NCBI RefSeq assembly: GCF_024753245.1
Contig: NZ_JANUGX010000012.1
Location: 1-64,000 of the forward strand
Reading direction: 5' to 3'
From: Massilia norwichensis
GTDB lineage: Bacteria > Pseudomonadota > Gammaproteobacteria > Burkholderiales > Burkholderiaceae_D
DNA: 64,000 bases
Part shown: positions 1-8,873 of the stretch, one piece after another
How the letters are laid out: each line of letters opens with the position of its first letter
Numbering within the stretch: the first letter of the stretch is position 1
Position numbers and translations under genes: made by a program
The notes under the pieces: generated by a model
Databases searched by the model: none
The model's input: only the letters and a program-made list of their open reading frames with translations
What the model was told of the DNA's origin: nothing

Positions 1-20
1 ACCCGAAGGTTGGCTTTTTT
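1..20 (-). terminator. Rho-independent terminator, cut by the window edge
   Basis: On the minus strand an A-tract is followed by GCCAACC, a TTCG loop and the start of the returning arm GGT, where the window ends. It lies just beyond the 3' end of the tRNA-Pro gene, so it probably ends that transcript. The plus strand shows a T-tract after GGTTGGC, so it may act in both directions. Only half the stem is visible. Confidence 0.55.
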
Positions 21-30
21 TCTGATCTGT

Positions 31-107
<77 letters not shown>

Positions 108-119
108 ACTCAGCCTGCA

Positions 120-147
120 ATTATATCAGAGGCGGACGGAATGATAA
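120..147 (-). promoter_or_regulatory. Putative sigma70 promoter of tRNA-Pro
   Basis: On the minus strand a perfect -10 TATAAT (120-125) follows a -35-like TTATCA (142-147) after a 16-nt spacer. The expected start point lies about 5 nt before the mature tRNA 5' end. This is visual pattern matching only. Confidence 0.6.
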
Positions 148-155
148 GTTTTTTG

Positions 156-2051
156 TTACTTCCACTCACCACGCAAGGCCAGGACCTCGTCGTACAGCCC
201 TTCCGGCGTCACCTCCTGCGGCGGCACCGGACGTCCCACCGCCAGCGCCAGGCGCGAACGCCAGCCGCGCGCGAACGAGCGCTCGAACACGTTCGACGGG
301 TCGCGCGAGAACACGCTGCCCCACAAGCCGCGCAGGGCCATCGGGATCACCGGCACCTTGCTGCGTTCGACGATCTTCGTGATGCCGCCGCGGAATTCGT
401 TCATCTCGCCGGTGCGGGTCAGCTTGCCCTCCGGGAAAATGCAGACCAGCTCGCCTTCGTGCAGGGCCTGGGCGATGTCGACGAAGGCTTTTTCCATCAG
501 CCACGGGTCTTCCTTGGCCGGGGCGATCGGAATCGCCTTTGCGGTGCGGAAGATGAAGCCCAGCAGCGGGGTCTTGAAGATGCGGTGGTCCATCACGAAG
601 CGGATCGGGCGCGGACTGGCCGCCATGATCACGATCGCGTCGACGTAGGACACGTGGTTGCAGACCAGGACCGCGGCGCCCTCTTCCGGGATGCGGTCGG
701 TATCGACGGTCGAGACGCGGTGGATGGTGTGGATCAGCAGCCAGGCCAGGAAGCGCATCAGGAATTCCGGCACCAGCGAGAAGATGTAGATGGCCACGAC
801 CGCGTTCAGCAGCGCGGTGGTCAGGAACATCTCGGGAATCGAGAAGCCCTGGCCGATCAGGAACACCGCCACGCCGGCCGCCGCCACCATGAACAGGGCG
901 TTCAGGATGTTCATGCCGGCGATGGTGCGCGAGACGTGCTTGGGGTCGCAGCGGGTCTGGATCAGGGCAAACAGCGGCACGATGAAGAAGCCGCCGAACA
1001 CGCCCAGCAGCAGCAGGTCCAGCAGGATGCGCCAGGTGCCGTGCTGGGCCAGCAGGCCGAGGAAATCGACGGCCGCGGTATTCGTGTACGCCAGGCTGGC
1101 GAAATAAAGGTCGATGCCGAACAGCGACAGGCCGATCGCGCCGAAGGGCACCAGGCCGATCTCGACCTTGCGGCCCGAGAGCTTTTCGCACAGCAGCGAG
1201 CCGGCGCCGATGCCCAGCGAGAAAATGGTCAGCAGCAGCACGAAGACGCTGTGGTCGCCGTGTAGGTAATCCTTGGCGTACAGCGGGAATTGCGACAGCA
1301 CCAGGGCGCCGTAGAACCAGAACCAGGAATTGCCGAGCATGGACAGGAACACGGTGCGGTTCCGGCGCGAATAGCCCAGGTTGCGCAGCGATTCGGCGAT
1401 CGGGTTCTTGCTGATGACGAGATCCGGCGCCGGCGCCGGCGATGCCGGTATGCGCGAGCTGGTCATCAGGCCCAGCACCGCCACCACGATGGTGCCGCCG
1501 GCCACCAGGTGAACGCCGAGGTCACCGTGGCCGGCCAGCACCGCGCCCATCACCTCGCCCAGCAGGATGCCGACGAAGGTGCCCATCTCGATCACGCCAT
1601 TGCCGCCGACCAGTTCTTCCGGCTTCAGGTGCTGCGGCAGGTAGGCATATTTCACCGGTCCGAACAGGGTCGAGTGCACGCCCATGCCCGCCACCGCCAC
1701 GATCAGCAGCCACAGAGTGTGCGTGTACCAGCCCACCGCCGCCACCATCATGATCACGATTTCGAGCGACTTGACCCAGCGCGCCAGCCTGCCCTTCTCG
1801 ACCTTGTCCGCGATCTGGCCGGCGGTGGCCGAGAACACGACATAGGGCAGGATGAACAGGCCCGGAATCAGGTTGTTGAGCAGGGACGGCGCCAAGGTGG
1901 TCCAGGACAGCGCGTCGTAGGTCAGCACGACCAGGAGCGCGGTCTTGAACAGGTTGTCGTTGAAGGCGCCCAGGAACTGGGTCCAGAAAAAGGGGCCGAA
2001 GCGGCGCTGGCGCAGCAGGGCAAATTGGCTGGATTGGCTGGGGTGGCTCAT
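156..2051 (-). CDS. MFS transporter fused to a PlsC-type acyltransferase
   Basis: The 631-residue membrane protein joins two modules. Residues 1-430 form about twelve hydrophobic segments with the MFS-like loop after helix 2, resembling the lysophospholipid flippase LplT. Residues 450-630 are a 1-acyl-glycerol-3-phosphate acyltransferase with the catalytic H-x4-D motif (H466, D471) and the FPEG block (539-542). In enterobacteria LplT works with Aas, which carries acyltransferase plus acyl-ACP synthetase; here the synthetase part is absent. The likely role is import and reacylation of lysophospholipids at the inner membrane, inferred from the domains. The start follows no strong ribosome site, but an MSHP start suits the first helix. 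Confidence 0.85.
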   Translation of the reverse strand: MSHPSQSSQFALLRQRRFGPFFWTQFLGAFNDNLFKTALLVVLTYDALSWTTLAPSLLNNLIPGLFILPYVVFSATAGQIADKVEKGRLARWVKSLEIVIMMVAAVGWYTHTLWLLIVAVAGMGVHSTLFGPVKYAYLPQHLKPEELVGGNGVIEMGTFVGILLGEVMGAVLAGHGDLGVHLVAGGTIVVAVLGLMTSSRIPASPAPAPDLVISKNPIAESLRNLGYSRRNRTVFLSMLGNSWFWFYGALVLSQFPLYAKDYLHGDHSVFVLLLTIFSLGIGAGSLLCEKLSGRKVEIGLVPFGAIGLSLFGIDLYFASLAYTNTAAVDFLGLLAQHGTWRILLDLLLLGVFGGFFIVPLFALIQTRCDPKHVSRTIAGMNILNALFMVAAAGVAVFLIGQGFSIPEMFLTTALLNAVVAIYIFSLVPEFLMRFLAWLLIHTIHRVSTVDTDRIPEEGAAVLVCNHVSYVDAIVIMAASPRPIRFVMDHRIFKTPLLGFIFRTAKAIPIAPAKEDPWLMEKAFVDIAQALHEGELVCIFPEGKLTRTGEMNEFRGGITKIVERSKVPVIPMALRGLWGSVFSRDPSNVFERSFARGWRSRLALAVGRPVPPQEVTPEGLYDEVLALRGEWK

Positions 2052-2342
2052 GCAGGTATGGAATATCGTGGCGTCGAGAACCGTAATCTACCTCACAACA
2101 TCAGGCTTGAACACCTGACATTGCTAGTTCTCAAACAGAGTCGCGGATAGTGATACCGTGCGGATCAGGTACCGCTGCATGGCACCACAGGTAGCGATTG
2201 ATGACACCAAGCATGTACCGTACGACAACGTGCATTGCGCCCTGACAAGCATTCGCAGCGGCAAAAGCCCAGAAATTTGAGCCAGCACAAGCTGGATTCA
2301 GTACACGCTTTTTGTGCGGTGCAGCGCGGGTAGAATGCGCCC
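2052..2342. other. Intergenic region between divergent genes
   Basis: These 291 bases separate two divergent genes and must hold both promoters. A short hairpin CCAGC-acaa-GCTGG lies at 2282-2295. A -10-like TAGAAT sits at 2331-2336, six bases before the ATG of the small gene at 2343. I see no ORF, tRNA or recognisable riboswitch here. Confidence 0.5.
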
Positions 2343-2552
2343 ATGAACACGACCCGACACGCTTACAGCCTCCTGGAGTACAGCGCCGCCGATGCGCTGT
2401 TCGACCAGATCGAGCAGGACCTGCTCGCCCTCACCACTGCGCCGCTCGACAGCCGGGGCGGAGAACCGCCCGAGTGCGTCGACGAGTTCGCCGACGACTT
2501 TTTCAGTTGCATGGGCACGCTGCCCGGTACCGGGACCGGGCTGGCGAATTAG
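2343..2552 (+). CDS. Small acidic hypothetical protein
   Basis: This 69-residue protein of unknown function is soluble, acidic and has two cysteines. It shows no signal peptide and no motif I recognise. Codon third positions are strongly G or C, as in the neighbouring real genes, which argues for a true CDS. No Shine-Dalgarno sequence precedes the ATG; instead TAGAAT ends six bases upstream, so the mRNA could be leaderless. Its stop codon overlaps the convergent hom stop by four bases (2549-2552). Confidence 0.55.
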   Translation: MNTTRHAYSLLEYSAADALFDQIEQDLLALTTAPLDSRGGEPPECVDEFADDFFSCMGTLPGTGTGLAN

Positions 2553-3868
2553 CTGAAGCTTTCCAGGCGGATGCGGATGACTTTGGCAACCACCGTCGAC
2601 AGGGCTTCGATCTTCGCGATCGCCGCGTTGACGTATTTTTCGCGGGTCTGGTGGGTGATGATGACGATGTCCGTGCGCGCCTTCTCGCCCGGCTCCTTCT
2701 GCAGCACGGCGTCGATCGAGATGCCGGCTTCCGCCAGGATGCGGGTCAGGTCGGCCATCACGCCCAGCTGGTCCTGCACGTATACACGCAAATAGTAAGC
2801 GGTGCGGATCTCTTCCATCGGCAGGATAGGCAAATCCGCCAGCTCGGCCGGTTGGAAGGCCAGGTGCGGCACGCGCTGGTAAGGATCGACGGTCGCCAGG
2901 CGGGTCACATCCACCAGGTCGGCAATCACGGCCGAGGCAGTCGGCTCGGCGCCGGCGCCCTTGCCGTAGTAGAGCGTGGTGCCGACCGCATCGGCCTTGA
3001 CCAGCACGGCATTCATCGCGCCTTCGACGTTGGCGATCAGGCGCGCGGCCGGAATCAGGGTCGGGTGCACGCGCAGCTCGATGCCCTCGGCGCCGTCGAC
3101 CACGGTGCGGCGGGTGATGCCGAGCAGCTTGATGCGGTAGCCGAGCTGTTCGGCATAGCGGATGTCGACCGCCTGCAGCTGGCTGATGCCTTCGATGTGG
3201 CTGCGCGCAAACTGCATCGGGATGCCGAAGGCGATCGCCGCCATGATGGTCAGCTTGTGGGCGGCGTCGACGCCTTCGATGTCGAAGGTCGGGTCGGCTT
3301 CCGCATAGCCCAGCTCCTGGGCCTGCTTCAGCACGGTGGCGAAGTCCAGGCCCTTGTCGCGCATCTCGGACAGGATGAAGTTGGTGGTGCCGTTGATGAT
3401 GCCGGCCACCGATTCGATGCGGTTGGCGGAGAGGCCCTCGCGCAGCGCCTTGATGATCGGCACACCGCCGGCCACCGCCGCCTCGAAAGCCACCATCACG
3501 CCCTTGGCCTGGGCCGCTTCGAAGATCTCGTTGCCGTGCAGGGCCAGCAGGGCTTTGTTGGCGGTGACGACGTGCTTGCCGTTGGCGATCGCCTGCAGCA
3601 CCAGGTCGCGCGCCAGCTCGTAGCCGCCGATCAGCTCGACGACGATGTCGATCTCGGGGTGGTTCACGACCGCGAAGGGATCACCCACCACTTCCACGGC
3701 CTCACCCACGATACGCCGTGCGCGCTCGAGGTTGCGGGCGGCGACCATCGTCACTTCGATGCCGCGGCCGGCGCGGCGGCGGATTTCTTCCTGGTTGCGT
3801 TGGAGCACATGCCAGGTGCCGGCACCCACGGTGCCGACGCCCAGCAGACCTACTTTGATCGGTTTCAT
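2549..3868 (-). CDS. hom: Homoserine dehydrogenase
   Basis: The protein reduces aspartate semialdehyde to homoserine with NAD(P)H, the branch point toward methionine and threonine. The 439-residue form starts at MKPIKVGLLG, with the dinucleotide motif GVGTVG at residues 10-15, a central catalytic domain (with an NGTTNFIL block), and a C-terminal ACT domain from about 350 that usually mediates threonine feedback. An in-frame ATG 27 codons upstream would overlap alaA and is rejected. It lies 22 nt behind alaA on the same strand, so the two are probably cotranscribed. Confidence 0.96.
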   Translation of the reverse strand: MKPIKVGLLGVGTVGAGTWHVLQRNQEEIRRRAGRGIEVTMVAARNLERARRIVGEAVEVVGDPFAVVNHPEIDIVVELIGGYELARDLVLQAIANGKHVVTANKALLALHGNEIFEAAQAKGVMVAFEAAVAGGVPIIKALREGLSANRIESVAGIINGTTNFILSEMRDKGLDFATVLKQAQELGYAEADPTFDIEGVDAAHKLTIMAAIAFGIPMQFARSHIEGISQLQAVDIRYAEQLGYRIKLLGITRRTVVDGAEGIELRVHPTLIPAARLIANVEGAMNAVLVKADAVGTTLYYGKGAGAEPTASAVIADLVDVTRLATVDPYQRVPHLAFQPAELADLPILPMEEIRTAYYLRVYVQDQLGVMADLTRILAEAGISIDAVLQKEPGEKARTDIVIITHQTREKYVNAAIAKIEALSTVVAKVIRIRLESFS

Positions 3869-3890
3869 ATAGTTAATTCTATTGTCGTTC

Positions 3891-5117
3891 TCAGCGCGCG
3901 TGGCGGCGCCGGTAGCCGTCGAGGAAGCGTGCGATGCGGCCGCAGGCATCCGTCAGGTCGTCGGAATTGGGCAGGAACACCAGCCGGAAGTGGTCCGGGG
4001 CGATCCAGTTGAAGCCGGTGCCTTGCACCAGCAGGACTTTTTCCTCGGACAACAGCTCGCAGATGAATTGCTGGTCGTCGGCGATCGGGTAGATCTTGGG
4101 GTCGAGGCGCGGGAACATGTACAGCGCGGCTTTTGGCTTCACGCAGGTCACGCCCGGAATATCGGTCAGGAGTTTGTGCGCGAGGTCGCGCTGGCGCGTC
4201 AGGCGGCCGTTCGGCGCCACCAGGTCGGCGATGCTCTGGTAGCCGCCGAGCGCGGTCTGGATCGCGAACTGGCCCGGCGCATTCGCGCACAGGCGCATCG
4301 AGGCCAGCATGTTCAGGCCTTCGATATAGTCTTTCGCATGGCGCTTTTCGCCGGATACCACCATCCAGCCGGCGCGGTAGCCGCAGGAGCGGTAGTTCTT
4401 CGACAGGCCGTTCAGGGTGACGAACAGCACGTCGTCGGCCAGCGAGGCCAGCGAGATGTGCTGTTCATCATCGTACAGTGTCTTGTCGTAGATTTCGTCG
4501 GCGTAGACGATCAGGCCGTGCTGGCGCGCCAGCTCGACGATCTCCAGCAGCACCTCGCGCGAATACAGTGCGCCGGTCGGGTTGTTCGGGTTGATGACGA
4601 CGATCGCACGGGTGTTCGGCGTGATCTTCTTGCGCATGTCGGCGATGTCCGGCATCCAGCCGGCCTGCTCGTCGCACACGTAGTGCACCGGGTTGCCGCC
4701 GGCCAGGCTGACGGCGGCGGTCCACAGCGGGTAGTCGGGCGCCGGCACCAGCACTTCGTCGCCGTTGTTCAGCAGGCCCTGCATCGCCATCACGATCAGC
4801 TCGGAAGCGCCGTTGCCGAGGTAGATGTCGTCGATCTTCACGCCGGGAATGTTCTTTCCCTGGGTGTAGTGCATGACCGCCTTGCGCGGTGCAAACATGC
4901 CCTTCGAATCGGTGTAGCCGGCGGCGCCGTGCAGGTTGCGGATCATGTCCTGCACGATCTCGTCGGGCGGGTCGAAGCCGAACACGGCCAGGTTGCCGAT
5001 GTTGAGTTTGATGATCTTGTGGCCGTCATCCTCCATCTGGCGCGCCTTCTCGAGCGCGGGGCCGCGGATTTCGTAACACACGTCATCCAGCTTGTTCGAT
5101 TTCAGAATCGGTCGCAA
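3891..5117 (-). CDS. alaA: Alanine aminotransferase AlaA-like (class I PLP)
   Basis: The protein is a PLP aminotransferase that closely resembles E. coli AlaA (YfbQ), making alanine from pyruvate and glutamate. From the chosen start it has 408 residues, close to the roughly 405 of AlaA. The NPNNPTG motif lies at 176-182, YADEIYD follows, and the PLP lysine is K240 in NGLSKNYR. I chose a TTG start at 5117 because AGGG precedes it by seven bases and the homology begins there (RPILKSNKLDD). The upstream ATG at 5192 would add 25 unrelated residues. It is followed by hom, the usual arrangement in Burkholderiales. Confidence 0.9.
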   Translation of the reverse strand: MRPILKSNKLDDVCYEIRGPALEKARQMEDDGHKIIKLNIGNLAVFGFDPPDEIVQDMIRNLHGAAGYTDSKGMFAPRKAVMHYTQGKNIPGVKIDDIYLGNGASELIVMAMQGLLNNGDEVLVPAPDYPLWTAAVSLAGGNPVHYVCDEQAGWMPDIADMRKKITPNTRAIVVINPNNPTGALYSREVLLEIVELARQHGLIVYADEIYDKTLYDDEQHISLASLADDVLFVTLNGLSKNYRSCGYRAGWMVVSGEKRHAKDYIEGLNMLASMRLCANAPGQFAIQTALGGYQSIADLVAPNGRLTRQRDLAHKLLTDIPGVTCVKPKAALYMFPRLDPKIYPIADDQQFICELLSEEKVLLVQGTGFNWIAPDHFRLVFLPNSDDLTDACGRIARFLDGYRRRHAR

Positions 5118-5268
5118 AATGTCACCCTGCCAAGATATGGTTTGTTGCAATGCGAAAAATCCCATTCTGCCCAAAGCGCCGGGATTACGCAACCCGACTA
5201 TGGCGGCGCAAGTAAACCCAGTTAAAATAGAAAGTTAGCGCGCGCAGCACGCACCCGAGAAAACGCCC

Positions 5269-5640
5269 ATGAAGCTCCATTCCAGCAATACCGAGAAATT
5301 CCAGACCGTCACCGGTTACGACCGGTCCGGCGTCGAGATCAATGCCAAGCGCTTCGACTACAGCGTGCTGGTGATGCCCGAGCTTGCGCCGCGCGCATGG
5401 GACGTCAAGCGCTTCGAAGACCTCACTGCCGAGCACTTCGAACGGATCGCCGCCGACAACCCCGACGTGGTGGTGCTCGGCACCGGCGAACGCCAGCGTT
5501 TCGTGCACCCGCGCCTGATCGCCAGCCTGTCCGGCAAGCAGGTGGGCGTGGAAAGCATGGATAGCCATGCTGCCTGCCGCACCTATAACATCCTGATGGG
5601 TGAAGGCCGCAAGGTCACGCTGGCGCTGATCATCGAATGA
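5269..5640 (+). CDS. Mth938-like domain protein (DUF498 family)
   Basis: This 123-residue protein belongs to the Mth938/NDUFAF3-like family. Family members have a small alpha/beta fold and no settled enzymatic role in bacteria; mitochondrial relatives help assemble complex I. The visible family signature is the central VVVLGTGERQRFVHP stretch followed by VGVESMDSHAACRTYNIL. Its TGA overlaps the ATG of the following ArnT-like gene by four bases, so it heads the arn-like run. Any functional link to that pathway is not shown by the sequence. Confidence 0.85.
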   Translation: MKLHSSNTEKFQTVTGYDRSGVEINAKRFDYSVLVMPELAPRAWDVKRFEDLTAEHFERIAADNPDVVVLGTGERQRFVHPRLIASLSGKQVGVESMDSHAACRTYNILMGEGRKVTLALIIE

Positions 5641-7304
5641 AGGAACTGCACAAGAACAAGACGCTCGCCTGGACCCTGTTTCTTGCCTTTGCCGCCGTCC
5701 TGCTCGGCGTGCTGAGGGCGCGGACCCTGGTTCCTCCCGACGAAGGGCGCTACGCCGAGATGGCGCGCGAGATGTTCGCCAGCGGCGACTGGATCACCAC
5801 CCGCCTGAACGGCATCAAGTACTTCGAGAAGCCGCCGCTGCAGACCTGGATGAACGCGCTGTCGTTCGAACTGTTCGGGCTGGGCGACTGGCAGGCGCGC
5901 CTGTGGACCGGCCTGTGCGGCCTGCTCGGCGTCGGCCTGACCGGCTATGCCGGCATGCGCGTGTTCGGCAGCCGCGTCGGCTTCTACGCCGCGCTGGTGC
6001 TGGGCTCCTCCTTCTACTGGGTCGCCTGCAGCCAGATCAATTCGCTCGACATGGGCCTGTCCGGCATGATGACGATCGCGCTGTGCGCCCTGCTGGTGGC
6101 CCAGCGCGACGAGGCCACGCCGGCTGAACAGCGCAACTGGATGCTGCTGTGCTGGGCCGGCATGGCCTTGTCGGTGCTGGCCAAAGGCCTGATCGGCCTG
6201 GTGCTGCCGGGCGGTGTACTGTTCTTCTACACCCTGTTCTCGCGCGACTGGAAGATCTGGACCCGGCTGCACCTGGTCAAAGGCCTGCTGCTGTTCTTCC
6301 TGATCGCCGCGCCCTGGTTCGTGCTGGTCGGCCTGAAGAATCCGGAGCAGCCGCACTTCTTCTTCATCCACGAACACTTCGACCGCTTCCTCAAAACCGA
6401 GCACCACCGCGAAGCCGCCTGGTATGTGTTCTTCGTCCTGCTGGCGGCCGGCAGCGTGCCCTGGGCCGGCGTGCTGATCCAGAGCCTGATCCTCGGCGCG
6501 AAGCGCGGCGGCGAAACCACCCGTTTCAAGCCGCGCCTGATGCTGCTGGTCTGGGTCGCCTTCATCATCCTGTTCTTCACCAAGTCGAATTCCAAGCTGC
6601 CCGGCTATATCGTGCCGGTGTTCCCGGCGGTGGCCCTGCTGGTGGCGAACTACCTGGAAGGCGGCACCCGCCGCGGCCGCATGATCACGGCCGGCCTCAC
6701 CGCCCTGCTCGGCGCCGCCCTGCTCGGCTTCGTGCCCTTCATGCTGAAACTCGCCCGCCATCCCGGCGAGGACGTGCTGTACGCGGCCTACCAGCCCTGG
6801 GCGCTGGCGGCCGGCCTGGTGCTGCTGATCGGCGGGCTGCTTTCGATGCTGTACGCGCGCCAGATGCAGCGCGACCTGACGGTGCTGGTGCTGGCCATCG
6901 CCGGTTTCGCCGGCACCGAACTGCTCCTGACCGGCTTCGAGCCGATCGGCCAGGTCCGCGCCGGCACCACCCTGCTGCCGGCAATGAAGGCCGCCGGCGC
7001 CGCCAACCCGGCCACTCGCGTCTACTCGGTCGGCATCTACGAACAGTCGCTGACCTTCTACCTGGGCCGCCCGGTGACCCTGGTCGACTACTGGGACGAA
7101 TTTAGCTTCGGCCTGGAGCAGCAGCCGCAGCTCTCGATTCCGACCATCCCGGCCTTCCTGGCGCGCTGGCGCCAGGAGGCGGCGGCCGGCGTGAAGAGCA
7201 TCGCCATCGTCCGTCCCGAATTCGTGGCCGAATTCCAGCGCCAGGGCGTGCCGCTGCGCGTGGTCGCCGGCGATGCGCGCCGCACCGTGATCGCCAATTT
7301 CTGA
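5637..7304 (+). CDS. arnT: ArnT-like glycosyltransferase (GT39/PMT family)
   Basis: This polytopic 555-residue enzyme should transfer an aminoarabinose-type sugar from an undecaprenyl phosphate carrier to lipid A, in the periplasmic leaflet. The first periplasmic loop has the GT39 signature with DEGRYAEMAREM and a GDW motif, followed by about a dozen hydrophobic segments and a soluble C-terminal domain. It overlaps the upstream gene by four bases, and the SMR gene starts two bases after it. The assignment to ArnT rather than another GT39 enzyme rests on the downstream ArnB, ArnC and ArnD homologs. Confidence 0.82.
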   Translation: MKELHKNKTLAWTLFLAFAAVLLGVLRARTLVPPDEGRYAEMAREMFASGDWITTRLNGIKYFEKPPLQTWMNALSFELFGLGDWQARLWTGLCGLLGVGLTGYAGMRVFGSRVGFYAALVLGSSFYWVACSQINSLDMGLSGMMTIALCALLVAQRDEATPAEQRNWMLLCWAGMALSVLAKGLIGLVLPGGVLFFYTLFSRDWKIWTRLHLVKGLLLFFLIAAPWFVLVGLKNPEQPHFFFIHEHFDRFLKTEHHREAAWYVFFVLLAAGSVPWAGVLIQSLILGAKRGGETTRFKPRLMLLVWVAFIILFFTKSNSKLPGYIVPVFPAVALLVANYLEGGTRRGRMITAGLTALLGAALLGFVPFMLKLARHPGEDVLYAAYQPWALAAGLVLLIGGLLSMLYARQMQRDLTVLVLAIAGFAGTELLLTGFEPIGQVRAGTTLLPAMKAAGAANPATRVYSVGIYEQSLTFYLGRPVTLVDYWDEFSFGLEQQPQLSIPTIPAFLARWRQEAAAGVKSIAIVRPEFVAEFQRQGVPLRVVAGDARRTVIANF

Positions 7305-7306
7305 CT

Positions 7307-7681
7307 ATGAACCTCTCTACTTTCGCATTCATCATTTCGGGCGTGCTGCTGAACGCCGTGGCCCAGGTGCTGCTCAAGGCCGGCACCAATGCCCTCGGCG
7401 GCGCCATCAATCTCACCTTCGGCAACGCCTTCGAGACCTTCATCCGGGTCGCGTCCCAGTTGCCCATCCTCGGTGGCCTGGCCTGCTATGCGCTGTCGCT
7501 GGTGGTGTGGATCATGGGCCTGTCGCGCACCGACGTGACCATCGCCTACCCGATGCTGTCGCTGGGCTATGTGGTCGCCGCGCTCGGCGCCTGGATGTTC
7601 CTGGGCGAGACCGTGTCGCCGCAGCGCCTGCTGGGGATCGGCGTGATCATGGTCGGCGTGGCGCTGCTTGCGCGTTCCTGA
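7307..7681 (+). CDS. SMR/EamA-type small transporter (ArnE/ArnF-like)
   Basis: The 124-residue protein has four predicted membrane helices of the small multidrug resistance type. In enterobacteria ArnE and ArnF form a heterodimer proposed to flip undecaprenyl-phosphate-aminoarabinose across the inner membrane. Only one such gene lies in this run, so it would act as a homodimer or with a distant partner. It sits two bases after arnT and 52 bases before arnB. Confidence 0.8.
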   Translation: MNLSTFAFIISGVLLNAVAQVLLKAGTNALGGAINLTFGNAFETFIRVASQLPILGGLACYALSLVVWIMGLSRTDVTIAYPMLSLGYVVAALGAWMFLGETVSPQRLLGIGVIMVGVALLARS

Positions 7682-7733
7682 CTGATAAAATCGTATTTAC
7701 ACATCCACCAATAACAATCCGACCGAGTTTTCC

Positions 7734-8873
7734 ATGACTGCCGAGCTGCCCTTCCTGCCCTTTTCCCGGCCCACCATCGACGAAGAAACCATTGCCGCCG
7801 TCGGCGAGGTGCTGCGCTCCGGCTGGATCACCACCGGTCCGAAGAACCAGGCCTTCGAAGCCATGCTGTCCGAGTACTTCGGCGGCCGTCCGGTGCGCAC
7901 CTTCAATTCCGGCACCTGCACGATGGAGATCGCGCTGCGCATCGCCGGCGTCGGGCCGGGCGACGAAGTGATCACCACCCCGAATTCCTGGGTCGCGACG
8001 GCCAACGTCATCATCGAAGTCGGCGCCACGCCGGTGTTCGCGGACATCGACCCGCTGACCCGCAACATCGACCTCGACAAGCTGGAAGCCGCGATCACCC
8101 CGCGTACTCGCGCGATCATCCCGGTCCACCTGACCGGCCTGCCGGTCGACATGGACCGCCTGTACACGATCGCCAACAAGCACGGGCTGCGCGTGGTCGA
8201 AGATGCGGCCCAGGCCCTGGGCTCGCAGTGGCAGGGCAAGCCGATCGGCTCCTTCGGCGACTTCGTCTCCTTCAGCTTCCAGGCCAACAAGAACATCACC
8301 ACCGGCGAAGGCGGCTGCCTGGTCCTGAACAATGCGGAAGAGGCGCGCCTGGCCGAGAAATACCGCCTGCAGGGCGTGACCCGCAGCGGCGTGGACGGCA
8401 TCGACGTCGACGTCCTGGGCGGCAAGTACAACCTGAGCGACATCATGGCCGTGATCGGCCTGGGCCAGATGAAGAACCTGGACAAGATCACCGCCCACCG
8501 CGCGATGCTGGCCCAGCACTACTTCGACTGCTTCGGTCCGGACTTCGAAGAACAATACGGCGTCCAGCTGCCGCTGAAGGCCTTCGGCAGCACCAACTGG
8601 CACCTGTTCCAGATCGTCCTGCCGGACAATGGTCCGGACACCCGCGCCGAGTTCATGACGCGCCTGCAGAAGGAGCACAACGTCGGCACCGGCTACCACT
8701 ACCGCCCGATCCACCTGTTCACGATGTACCGCGAACGCGGCTTCACCGACGGGCAATTCCCGGTGGCCGAAAAGATCGGCCGCCTGAACGTGACCCTGCC
8801 GATGTTCTATGCGATGACCAGGGCCGACGTCGAGCGCGCCGTGGCGGCAGTGAAGGCGGTGCTGGCCAAATGA
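7734..8873 (+). CDS. arnB: DegT/DnrJ/EryC1/StrS aminotransferase (ArnB-like)
   Basis: This PLP enzyme would convert a nucleotide 4-keto-pentose to the 4-amino sugar with glutamate as donor. The 379-residue protein has the family PLP lysine at K186 (in QANKNITTGEGG) and the conserved aspartate D157 in VVEDAAQALGS. The length matches E. coli ArnB. Its stop overlaps the ATG of the arnC-like gene, showing translational coupling. A sister DegT enzyme acting on another sugar cannot be excluded from sequence alone. Confidence 0.85.
   Translation: MTAELPFLPFSRPTIDEETIAAVGEVLRSGWITTGPKNQAFEAMLSEYFGGRPVRTFNSGTCTMEIALRIAGVGPGDEVITTPNSWVATANVIIEVGATPVFADIDPLTRNIDLDKLEAAITPRTRAIIPVHLTGLPVDMDRLYTIANKHGLRVVEDAAQALGSQWQGKPIGSFGDFVSFSFQANKNITTGEGGCLVLNNAEEARLAEKYRLQGVTRSGVDGIDVDVLGGKYNLSDIMAVIGLGQMKNLDKITAHRAMLAQHYFDCFGPDFEEQYGVQLPLKAFGSTNWHLFQIVLPDNGPDTRAEFMTRLQKEHNVGTGYHYRPIHLFTMYRERGFTDGQFPVAEKIGRLNVTLPMFYAMTRADVERAVAAVKAVLAK

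Noticed and set aside
2312..4012. A 566-codon plus-strand frame opposite hom
   Set aside because: The protein is His/Asp/Arg-rich low-complexity sequence typical of antisense frames in high-GC DNA, while hom on the other strand has a complete, conserved sequence.
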